From positions 1 to 17,013 of the forward strand of contig KE647279.1 of assembly GCA_000447185.1 (NCBI GenBank): 17,013 nucleotides of DNA. The letters are read 5' to 3'. Below, in pieces: positions 7,191-14,465 of this stretch (its first letter is position 1; each line of letters begins with the position of its first letter). The DNA is from Vairimorpha apis BRL 01. Lineage: Eukaryota; Microsporidia; Nosematidae. The position numbers and the translations under genes were made by a program. The notes under the pieces are model-generated. The model saw nothing but the letters and a program-made list of their open reading frames with translations, searched no databases and was not told the DNA's origin.

Positions 7191-7715
7191 CTAACAATAT
7201 TTTTTATCATTTTCTTTTATACAATTATCTGAATAATTAACTTCATTTTCAGTATCTTCAAGGCGATAACCTTTTTTCCTGTTTTCTTCTTGGATAATAT
7301 AATCTTTATCCACTGTCCACTTTCCACCTTTTCCGCGAGTACCAGGTTCTCTTGGAACTTTTTTAAAACATTTACTTAAAGATAAATTATGTCTTATGGA
7401 GTTCTTCCATACTGGATTAGCATGACGATAATATTCAAAATTATCTTCTATCCATTTATAAATTTCTCCCAATGATAAACTTCCAGTGGCACTACTATTA
7501 ATTGCTCTTGTAATTATCTGTGCATATGAAAATGCGGGTTTAGAAATATTTTCTTTAATATTAGTATTTGTATTTGAATAAACATTTTTATAAAAAATTC
7601 TTGGATCAATACATGCTTCACTAGAAGTTCGATTAATTTTTCTAAAAGGCTCATTTTCATTATTAATATAATCTCTGTTATTTAAAAATGGATTAACTCT
7701 ATTAATTTTTGTCAT
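7191..7715 (-). CDS. Forkhead transcription factor, DNA-binding fragment
   Basis: 174 codons carrying a complete forkhead (winged-helix) domain at residues about 59-145. [14 protein letters not shown] (59-72) opens helix 1, [14 protein letters not shown] (80-93) is helix 2, and [15 protein letters not shown] (103-117) is the recognition helix with the base-contacting N105, R108 and H109. [18 protein letters not shown] (119-136) is the wing. The PGxxGKGGKW form is closest in flavour to fungal Fkh/Sep1 proteins, which control cell-cycle genes. The domain is intact. Its ATG overlaps the stop of the upstream ORF by four bases (ATGA, 7715-7712). Alternatively, one extra A in the A6 run at 7736-7741 would fuse the two in frame ([17 protein letters not shown]), so this is probably the C-terminal half of one gene read from the right. 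Confidence 0.88.
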   Translation of the reverse strand: MTKINRVNPFLNNRDYINNENEPFRKINRTSSEACIDPRIFYKNVYSNTNTNIKENISKPAFSYAQIITRAINSSATGSLSLGEIYKWIEDNFEYYRHANPVWKNSIRHNLSLSKCFKKVPREPGTRGKGGKWTVDKDYIIQEENRKKGYRLEDTENEVNYSDNCIKENDKKYC

Positions 7716-8575
7716 ATCGGCTTCAGAATAAGATCTTTTTTATTAAAAAACTGATTTATTGGAAATGAGTGATTAAATAAATTGTTTGATTGTGATCTAA
7801 AATCTTGTTGAACAAGATAATTTTCGTATTGTGGTTGACAAATTTTAGGTTCATATCTATTTGACCTTTTTTGTGTGTTTATGTCATTTTGAAAAATAAA
7901 TGTAGAAGAATGACACTGCTCATTGTTATAAGGAATTGAATTTGTCATACCACATAGATTATCTATGTGAAATCGTTTTGTTCTATCTGGAATTGTATTT
8001 GTTTGACTTAAACATTCAGAATTTCGTTTAAAAGATTCAAAAGGTATTTCAGACTTAAAAAATACAGGTGATGTAGATTTATATGGTATATTTTTATAAA
8101 AATTAAAAGGATTTTTTAAAGGTGCATTTAAATTACATTCTATATTAGAAAATTTTACGTCTGGCATCTGATGATCTACAAAAATAGACGATTCGCAGTT
8201 GTCTGGCTCAAGAGAATTTGAAATAATATCAGAAATTGTAATTTTTTCAGTTGTCTTGGTTGGTAAATTTGGCAAATTTTGAGATATATGTGATTTTTGA
8301 AAATTAAAATTTTCTTGAATAGGTGCATTAAAATTTTGGAAATTATTTTTTTTATTTCGATTTTCTAAAAGAAAATTATTAAATAATCGACCTTGTGATC
8401 CAAACTTTTCCTTAAAAAAACCGTTAAATTTTTCAAACCTTAGATTTTGTTGCTCAATGTCTTCCTTACAATTTAATGAATTTTCCGACGATTCGCTGTT
8501 TTGACTTTTTGAATCCTCCATTGTTTCTAAAATATCACAGGAAGAGGTTAAATTTGTTTGTTTTTCTTCATTCAT
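7712..8575 (-). CDS. Low-complexity N-terminal region of the split forkhead gene
   Basis: 287 codons, rich in Asn, Ser, Gln, Phe and Glu, with no folded domain apparent. It looks like a long disordered regulatory region of the kind that flanks forkhead DNA-binding domains. It starts acidic ([20 protein letters not shown]) and then has many short aromatic-containing stretches such as [19 protein letters not shown]. It ends at a TGA that overlaps the ATG of the forkhead-domain ORF. A single-base change in the A6 run (7736-7741) would make the two continuous. A GGGG (8590-8593 on the complementary strand) preceded by AAAATT lies 14 nt before the ATG at 8575 and resembles the GGG-type microsporidian start motif, so 8575 could be a real start. 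However, an open frame continues further upstream (8679-8572). Confidence 0.6.
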   Translation of the reverse strand: MNEEKQTNLTSSCDILETMEDSKSQNSESSENSLNCKEDIEQQNLRFEKFNGFFKEKFGSQGRLFNNFLLENRNKKNNFQNFNAPIQENFNFQKSHISQNLPNLPTKTTEKITISDIISNSLEPDNCESSIFVDHQMPDVKFSNIECNLNAPLKNPFNFYKNIPYKSTSPVFFKSEIPFESFKRNSECLSQTNTIPDRTKRFHIDNLCGMTNSIPYNNEQCHSSTFIFQNDINTQKRSNRYEPKICQPQYENYLVQQDFRSQSNNLFNHSFPINQFFNKKDLILKPI

Positions 8576-8679
8576 AGTCTTGGTAGTAACCCCAATTTTT
8601 TTTGTTTTGTATTTGAATACACATCAACATTAATCATATTTTCGCTGTCTATTTTTGTTTGACATGAATTTATTAACAT
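8572..8679 (-). CDS. Possible further N-terminal piece of the split forkhead gene (35 aa)
   Basis: An ORF from the ATG at 8679 reads MLINSCQTKIDSEN and ends at a TGA sharing ATGA with the start of the next ORF (8575), the same four-base overlap as at 7715-7712. The open frame extends upstream to about 8740 (NYKKQTEALF). One extra A in the A8 run at 8596-8603 would join it to the next ORF as [17 protein letters not shown]. Codon mix is more gene-like and less A/T-biased than the flanking spacer. It could equally be a short upstream ORF in the mRNA leader. Confidence 0.33.
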   Translation of the reverse strand: MLINSCQTKIDSENMINVDVYSNTKQKKLGLLPRL

Positions 8680-9215
8680 AAATAAGGCCTCAGTTTGTTT
8701 TTTATAATTAATTAAAATTTTAAGATCATTTTTTTTATAAAAAAATTAAAAATAAACAAATTTTTTTATTCTAATGAATTTAAAAAAAATACAATATAAT
8801 TCGTTTTTCTTAATTAGTTAAGGTTATTATTGAAATAATTTTTATTACAAAATTATACAGATTTTTAATTAATTTTGAATATTTATATTGAAATATAATT
8901 GACTTTGTTTACATTAAATTTTTATTTTTGTTTATTTTCATATATCACATATAAACAAAAAAATAAATTCATTATTAATTGACAATATTTTTAAATAATA
9001 TATCAAACAAATCAAAATGTCATTAATAATTTAACATGTCATGAAAAAAATTACATTATTAAATCAACGAAAAAATTATAATGTAATATTATTAAGGTAA
9101 AATATATTTATCAAATTTATATATTTTAATTTGATTTTATAATTTGAACATAAAAATTTACAATCAAATAGTTATAATTAAAAAGAGATACTTATAAATG
9201 ATTGACTAAAACGTC

Positions 9216-9293
9216 ATGCGTTACGTGGACATACGTAAATTCTTGTCAAATATTAATTTGAAAAGTAATAATTATTCTATAAACTTTGTGTAA
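9216..9293 (+). other. GC-richer island with a 25-codon small ORF and a short hairpin
   Basis: Bases 9211-9236 contain far more C and G than anything within about 1 kb either side. The ORF reads MRYVDIRKFLSNINLKS and uses CGT, TAC, GTG and GAC, codons that are rare in spacer DNA here. TTACGT (9221-9226) and ACGTAA (9233-9238) form a 6-bp palindromic arm around a 6-nt loop. It could be part of a structured non-coding RNA, a relic exon or a binding site. I recognise no RNA family. Confidence 0.25.
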
Positions 9294-10825
9294 ATAAAAT
9301 TTAATTTAGTTCAAAACATTTACAAACTCATATTTTTTAAATTATTTCAAATAACTATGAAAAATTATTTAAAAATATTTATTTTTAATTGATGTATAAA
9401 TAATTATTGAATTTTAAAAAATTAATTAATTTTTAATTATAAAAAAATATAAAATTAGTAATACAACTTTAAATACAACATAAATAAAATTGATATAAAT
9501 TATTAATAGTTTTTTTAAACATAATTCTATTTAAAAAATTAACAGAAATAGTGTTTATTAAAGACTTTAAAATAAAACTAATTAATTACATAAAAATAAA
9601 TAATATAATTTACAATATAAAATGTATAAAAAATTTTATTGTTTATAGAACAATTTATAATATATAAGAAAGATAAAATTTAACATAATTTGATTTAAAA
9701 AATTTAAATAATAAATATATTTAAATATATTTATTAGAAAATAAAATAATACATATAAAAGTTTTATGTAATTGAGCATAAATTACATTAAAATATATGA
9801 CTAAATTTTAAAATAAAAATTGTTTTAAATAATATTAATTTTGATTAAAATATTAAACTTTTTAATGTTATATTTAAACTCGACTATTTAAATTTGTTCT
9901 ATAAAATAAATAATTGAAATAATGAATATTCACATAAAATAATTATTTGATTTTGTAATTTAAAAATATTTTAGAATAAAATGAGATAAAATTTTATTAA
10001 CATTTAGTTATATTTATATCAATAAATTTCACAAATATATAAAAAAAATTAATTATAAAATTATTATTAAAAAATTTAATAAAGATAAATTAATTTTTTA
10101 TAGAATAAAAATCATGCTTAAAATTTAGTATATGAATATAATATAAATTTATTAAATTTTTCAACTTTTTTCCTATGTAAAAAATAGTTTATGTTTTAAT
10201 TTATTTTAAACATTATAGAGAATAAAACATTTTTACAATAAATATAGCTATAAAAATATATTTATTAATAAAAGTTTAAAATTTTACAAAATATCTTTTA
10301 CTATAGATTAAATAAAAATAAAATAATTGGTATTTTTGTTATTTATAATATGGTTTTTTTAATGAAATTGTTTGTATATTGATAATATTTTTATATTTTA
10401 AATGTCTATTATAATTTTAAAATTACTCTATTAATATAAAATATTTTATACAAAACAAATCAATATGGAAGATATAATTCAAAAAAGAATGCAAAAAGAA
10501 TTAATTTTGATTATAAATCTAAGTAATTTTTATAAAAAATATACTTTAAATATTGATTTATAAAACAGTATTTTTTTGCATAATAAAATAACTAAAATCA
10601 TAAAAGAAATGTATTTGAAAATTTATGCATTATTTATAATTTAAAAATTTTAAAAATAATATAAATTTGTAGTTATTTTTAAAAGGACAATATGTTAAAA
10701 ATGTAAAATAATTAAGAATTAGATGTGCATTTTCTGATTTAAAATTACTTAAGATAAAAAAAATAATGTAAATATTTATTGTTGGGTTATAAAACAAAAA
10801 ATATGCTTCTAAGAAATTTTTTATA

Positions 10826-10828
10826 CCC
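10826..10828 (+). promoter_or_regulatory. CCC start-context motif for eL15
   Basis: CCCATAA precedes the ATG at 10833, with CCC at -7 to -5, the same spacing as at 1328. Confidence 0.5.
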
Positions 10829-10832
10829 ATAA

Positions 10833-11447
10833 ATGGTTGCGGCTGATTATATAAGAGAAATCCAAAAAGCTAAACAATCAGATATTATGCGATATCTTCT
10901 TAGATTACGGGTTTGTGAATACAGACAACGAGGAGAAGTTTTTAGAGTTGATAGACCTACTTTCATTCAAAGAGCTAGAACTCTTGGATATAGATCTAAA
11001 GAAGGAATTTTGTGCTACATTGCTAGAGTAAAAAAAGGTAATAGAAAAAGAGAATATAACAATGGTAATACTCGAGGTAAATGTAAAAACGCTAGAATTC
11101 ATCAGATAACACCATCTATGAGACATCAGGCTACAGCAGAACAAATTGTAGGAAAAAGGCATCCAAATTTAAGAGTACTTAATTCATATTGGGTTAATCA
11201 GGATTTAGTTTATAAATATTTTGAAGTTATTATGGTCGATCCTTTCCATAATGCTATCAGAAATGATCCTAAATTAAACTGGATATGTAAAGGTGTTATG
11301 AAACATCGTGAGTGCCGTGGACTTACATCTGCATCTAAGAAAAGTAGAGGACTTGGACATGGAATTAAATATAATAATACTATAGGTGGATCAGTGAGGG
11401 CTTGCTGGAAAAGAAATGTTACTACAAGTCTAAGAAGATTTAGATAA
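10833..11447 (+). CDS. RPL15: 60S ribosomal protein L15 (eL15)
   Basis: A 204-residue protein collinear with eukaryotic eL15 and of the family's usual length. Diagnostic stretches are [13 protein letters not shown] (14-26), [12 protein letters not shown] (47-58), [12 protein letters not shown] (113-124), [17 protein letters not shown] (127-143), [19 protein letters not shown] (157-175) and the [12 protein letters not shown] segment (183-194). It is a structural component of the large ribosomal subunit, binding 28S rRNA. The frame is intact, the CCC motif precedes the ATG, and an AATAAA overlaps the stop region (11447-11452), so the 3' untranslated region could be very short. This is the least biased coding sequence in composition and is useful as the codon-usage reference for the contig. 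Confidence 0.97.
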   Translation: MVAADYIREIQKAKQSDIMRYLLRLRVCEYRQRGEVFRVDRPTFIQRARTLGYRSKEGILCYIARVKKGNRKREYNNGNTRGKCKNARIHQITPSMRHQATAEQIVGKRHPNLRVLNSYWVNQDLVYKYFEVIMVDPFHNAIRNDPKLNWICKGVMKHRECRGLTSASKKSRGLGHGIKYNNTIGGSVRACWKRNVTTSLRRFR

Positions 11448-11463
11448 ATAAATATTATTTATT
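11447..11463 (+). terminator. AATAAA polyadenylation-type signal in a small hairpin right after eL15
   Basis: AATAAA at 11447-11452 begins on the last base of the eL15 stop codon. The stretch AATAAAT (11447-11453) pairs with ATTTATT (11457-11463) around ATT, followed by a T-run. A polyadenylation signal next to the stop fits compact microsporidian genes, but in DNA this AT-rich the hexamer is weak evidence. Confidence 0.3.
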
Positions 11464-11760
11464 ATTTTTTTATATATTTTAATTTATAGCTGCAATTGTA
11501 AAATTTTTAAAATTTTAGTCAATATCATAAATTTTAATTATTGTTAACTTTTTGATTTAATATTAAAAGATACATTTTATAATAATTATTTTAATTATTT
11601 AAAAATATACTATATTCTCTAATATCATCGTTTAATATATTGTGTTTTTTTAATAGTATACAGTATTTTCTTTTTAGTTAACAAATATTTTAAATTATTT
11701 TAATATCAAAATTATTGATAATTTTGTGCAATGTATACAATTACTTAATACAATATATTT
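11464..11760. other. Convergent spacer between eL15 and the small membrane-protein gene
   Basis: About 300 bp of A/T-rich sequence where two genes converge. No ORF or RNA gene is seen. Confidence 0.4.
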
Positions 11761-12024
11761 TTAAAAAAACTTAATTTTATTAAAAAACAGTATAACTGTC
11801 ATAAAATAAAATCCATTTATCGTGTTAAGCATGCTTCGATCACCAGTGTAACATCCTACCATATTGCAATATGAAAGAGGTATCAAACCATATATAAGAA
11901 ATTGATTGTTGTAAGTTAAAGCAGTTATTAAAGATATAATTGTAAGCAATATATATAAAATAAAAGGTGAACTGTCGATATGTATATAATATTCATGTTC
12001 ATTAAAAATTTTTACATCTTTCAT
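11761..12024 (-). CDS. Small three-span membrane protein, tentatively Asterix/PAT10-like (UPF0139)
   Basis: I prefer the ATG at 12024 (87 aa) over the upstream in-frame ATG at 12075 (104 aa), because CCC sits three bases before it (CCCTTATGAAAG), as at other starts here. The product has a polar N-terminus of about 18 residues, then hydrophobic segments at about 21-36, 42-55 and 68-84. The loop LSYCNMVGCYTGDRSM follows the second span. Spacing from the first span to SYCN (36 residues), and the short segment after it, match the Asterix family, whose hallmark is SFAN or SLANM followed by a charged loop and a third span. Asterix pairs with CCDC47 in an ER intramembrane chaperone complex. The match rests on a few residues plus topology. 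DAD1 was considered and is less likely. Membrane nature is firm; family is a guess. Confidence 0.6.
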   Translation of the reverse strand: MKDVKIFNEHEYYIHIDSSPFILYILLTIISLITALTYNNQFLIYGLIPLSYCNMVGCYTGDRSMLNTINGFYFMTVILFFNKIKFF

Positions 12025-12026
12025 AA

Positions 12027-12029
12027 GGG
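12027..12029 (-). promoter_or_regulatory. CCC start-context motif selecting the internal ATG of the membrane-protein gene
   Basis: GGG on the plus strand is CCC on the coding strand, three bases upstream of the ATG at 12024. The upstream ATG at 12075 has no such motif. This supports an 87-residue product. Confidence 0.45.
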
Positions 12030-12075
12030 ACAAAAAATAATAAATTATCTTTTTTTTATTACTAATTCTAAACAT

Positions 12076-13536
12076 AATTTATTTTTTATTTTAATCTCAT
12101 TAATATTTTTAAAAATTCAAATTTTTATATATTTTAAATTCTTTTTATGAAAAATATACTATATGTATTTTAATAAAAATTACTAAAAAGCATAATAATT
12201 TTTGGTAATTAGTGCATAAATGTTCTCTAATTTTTAAATTTAAAAAATTTTATTTAATATAATGTATAAACTTAATTAAAATATTTTATTCAAAAAAATT
12301 ATTCTTAAAAAATAATTATAATCTAACAACATTTTTTGATATAATTTTGCAATTTTATTTCATCTAATTTTATATCAATAAAAAATAATATGATTTTCAG
12401 GTAAAATAATATGTTTTTTTTGTTAAAGAAATCGATGCTTGTTTATTTTTAATCTTTAAAATTTTTAACATTTTTAAAATTTATTAAAAACAAAATTTGT
12501 TTTTTACTAAATAATAAATTCAATATAACATATTATTATGAAGTATAAATTGAGACAATCTGAAAAATATAAATACAAAATGATTGTTAAATAAATAAAA
12601 CTTTATTCGAATATTTAATCATTGCAGTTAATTAACAATAATTCACTTAAAAAACTTTACTATAAATTTATATATTTTTAACATTTTTTATAAATTGTTA
12701 AATGCATATAAGTATTTTATAAATTTTAAACAATAACAAAATATAAATTTATTTTAGTACTAATAAAAATTAAATTATATATTAACCATTTTAAGATAGA
12801 ATTTTCATATACATTTAAAAAATATAAATTAACCTATTGTTTTAAAATGTAATAGATAATATCATATGTATACATACAGTTTATTTTTATTTAATTTGTA
12901 AAAACGTACAAGATTTAATTGTATATGTTTAGAACACAATAAAATCATTTTTATAAGATACAAAATTTTAATAAATAATTATAATTAAGAAATTTTTTGA
13001 ATTTATAATAAATTTTTACATATATATAATATATCTTACTTGTTTTTTATTATACAATCAGAATTCACTTTTTTTAAAAATTAAAATAAATTTAATACAT
13101 TACTTTTTAATTATTCGTAATAAAATGTATAATTTTTAAGTGTTTGGTTTTTTAGAACTTAAAAAAAAATATACATAATTTATCTATTTTAATTTAATAG
13201 TCAAACAAATACTTTGTACAATTAATTATTTTTTAAAATTCAAATTTCTTAAAGTTTTTTATCAATTTTATAAGTAATTTAATTAAAATTTATTTTATAA
13301 ATCAATAAATTCAATAATTTAAAAATTAATAAAACTATAAAGAAATTATTTTTTAAAAAACTCCTTTAAATTATTTTTTAATAAAAATTAAAATTAATTA
13401 AATCTTATTTTTATAAAATTTTAATAAATTGGGATAACATTTTAATTTTATCATGAATGATTTTTCAATAATAAAAGAAGTTATATTAAAATTAAATATT
13501 TTTGTATATTTAAATATGTTTTATATATTTGTATAA
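12076..13536. other. 1.5 kb gene-free spacer upstream of Hsp104
   Basis: This is the divergent region between the small membrane-protein gene and Hsp104. No ORF of recognisable content is present. A 27-codon ORF at 13453-13536 (MNDFSIIKEVILKLNIFVY) is probably chance. No tRNA or rRNA signature is seen. Confidence 0.4.
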
Positions 13537-13540
13537 TTTT

Positions 13541-13564
13541 TTCTAGAATTTAATTTTTCTAGAA
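13541..13564 (+). promoter_or_regulatory. Two heat-shock-element-like palindromes upstream of Hsp104
   Basis: The perfect palindrome TTCTAGAA occurs at 13541-13548 and again at 13557-13564, within a 14-base direct repeat (13538-13551 and 13554-13567). Each is a TTCnnGAA dyad, the core of the heat shock factor binding site. They lie 37-60 bp before the Hsp104 ATG, with a TATAAAA at 13574-13580 in between. I saw no other TTCTAGAA in the window. The 16-bp spacing is one base off the ideal 5-bp phasing between dyads. Regulation by heat shock factor is inferred. Confidence 0.55.
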
Positions 13565-13600
13565 TTTTTATAATATAAAAATTTTATAATTTTAAAAACC

Positions 13601-13927
13601 ATGTCTCAGCAAAAATTTACTTCAAGAGCTAGAACAATTATCGAACAAGCAATGTCAGAAGCACAAGCGAATAATAACACTATACTTGAACCAGAACATA
13701 TTTTAAAAGCAATTATAAATGATCATTCATCAATTTTAAGCAAAGTTTTATCTGCTAATGAACGTAATGATTGGAAAGATAAAATTTTAGCACGTATCAA
13801 TGCTTTTGGAAGATTACAAAAATCTATTGAACCTTCAATCAGTTCAAAAACAGCTTCAATATTAAAAACTAAGGATGAATATGTTTCAGTTGATAGTATT
13901 TTATTGAATATTTTTAGATCTACCTAA
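13601..13927 (+). CDS. HSP104: Hsp104/ClpB disaggregase, fragment 1: N-terminal (Clp-N) domain
   Basis: This is the first of three frames making one Hsp104-type gene (13601-16128, about 841 residues once two extra bases are discounted, against 908 in yeast). Hsp104 is a hexameric AAA+ motor that threads aggregated proteins through its pore together with Hsp70/Hsp40. This part is the Clp-N substrate-handling domain. FTSRARTIIEQAMSEAQ (6-22) and LEPEHILKAII (29-39) are the usual first two helices, and YVSVDSILLNI (94-104) is the equivalent in the second repeat. The frame then ends RST, just after a T5 run (13911-13915). Dropping one T gives ILDLPNIKQMF, which aligns without gaps to yeast Hsp104. 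The start is preceded by ACC and by heat-shock-like elements. Confidence 0.85.
   Translation: MSQQKFTSRARTIIEQAMSEAQANNNTILEPEHILKAIINDHSSILSKVLSANERNDWKDKILARINAFGRLQKSIEPSISSKTASILKTKDEYVSVDSILLNIFRST
13911..13915 (+). other. Hsp104 frame-break 1 (extra T, or +1 shift at TTT-A)
   Basis: The zero frame reads ATT TTT AGA. Skipping one T gives ATT TTA GAT CTA CCT, restoring the family alignment with no gap. A +1 slip of the TTT-decoding tRNA onto TTA would do the same. Confidence 0.6.
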
Positions 13928-13937
13928 TATTAAACAG

Positions 13938-14465
13938 ATGTTTAATAACTTAGATGATGTAGTTAAAAGAATAAAAGCATTTAGAGGTGATAAAAAAATT
14001 GATCATGAAAATGCAGATGATACAGAAAATACGATTACAAAATTTGCAGTTGAAATGGTTGATCAAGCTAGAAAAAATATTTTTGATCCTGTTGTAGGAC
14101 GTGAGCAGGAAATATTAGAAATAATTGAAATTTTAGGTAAGAAAACAAAAAGTAATGCAATTATGGTTGGAAAACCTGGTGTAGGTAAAACTGCAATTGT
14201 GAATGGAATAGCACAGAAAATAGCAAAGGGAGAAGCACCTGGTTTAAAGAATGCAAAAATTTACAATGTTGATGTTGGGTCAATGATAGCAGGAACTTGT
14301 CACAGAGGAGATTTTGAATCAAGATTAAAAGAACTAATAAAAGAAGCTACAGAAACGCCGAATGTAATTTTATTTATTGATGAAATTCACATTATTTTGG
14401 GAGCAGGTAAAACATCAGATAGTGCTATGGATGCCGCAAATCTTCTTAAAACCAGGACTGGCTAA
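13938..14465 (+). CDS. HSP104: Hsp104/ClpB disaggregase, fragment 2: first AAA+ domain (NBD1)
   Basis: The frame is open from 13908, with the first ATG at 13938. Residues counted from that ATG: DPVVGREQEI (50-59) is the box before NBD1, GKPGVGKTA (78-86) is Walker A, and LFIDEIH (145-151) is Walker B. The pore loop, normally K-Y-K/R-G-D-F-E, reads TCHRGDFE (120-127), so the substrate-gripping tyrosine (yeast Y257) is His122, codon CAC at 14301-14303. GAGKTSDSAMDAANLLK (155-171) matches the segment before sensor 1. After AAA the frame drifts to TRTG and stops at 14465, because an A4 run (14448-14451) seems to carry one base too many. With A3 the text continues LLKPGLANGTIKC as in homologues. 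Confidence 0.85.
   Translation: MFNNLDDVVKRIKAFRGDKKIDHENADDTENTITKFAVEMVDQARKNIFDPVVGREQEILEIIEILGKKTKSNAIMVGKPGVGKTAIVNGIAQKIAKGEAPGLKNAKIYNVDVGSMIAGTCHRGDFESRLKELIKEATETPNVILFIDEIHIILGAGKTSDSAMDAANLLKTRTG
14448..14451 (+). other. Hsp104 frame-break 2 (extra A, or +1 shift at CTT-A)
   Basis: The zero frame reads CTT AAA ACC AGG and soon stops. Skipping one base gives CTT AAA CCA GGA CTG, the expected LKPGL. A +1 slip of the CTT-decoding tRNA onto TTA gives the same product, parallel to the first break, which also moves onto TTA. Confidence 0.6.

Larger units (their letters stand above)
8741..10832. other. 2.1 kb AT-desert between the forkhead gene and eL15
   Basis: No gene of recognisable family. 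Two things stand out: a GC-richer island at about 9205-9245 containing a 25-codon ORF, and a 32-codon ORF at 10465-10563 (MEDIIQKRMQKELILIINLS), which I regard as chance or a relic. The minus-strand ORF ending at 10630 sits in the eL15 promoter and is not credible. The rest is A/T runs. Confidence 0.4.

Noticed and set aside
10630..10830. 66-codon minus-strand ORF next to eL15
   Set aside because: It covers the eL15 promoter, its ATGGG is the complement of the CCC motif, and it looks like low-complexity spacer translation.
10905..11162. 85-codon minus-strand ORF inside eL15
   Set aside because: Shadow of a certain ribosomal protein gene; Ser-rich translation typical of antisense frames.
11761..12024. 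DAD1/Ost2 identity for the small membrane protein
   Set aside because: The LYILLT stretch and three spans are similar, but the conserved DAD1 TFPFN and RIQ motifs are absent, and microsporidia are generally thought to lack N-glycosylation.
13896..13917. A 22-base GT...TAG mini-intron bridging the first Hsp104 frame break
   Set aside because: It is in the right phase but would delete seven residues that align without gaps to yeast Hsp104, and the donor GTATTT is a poor match. A single extra T fits better.
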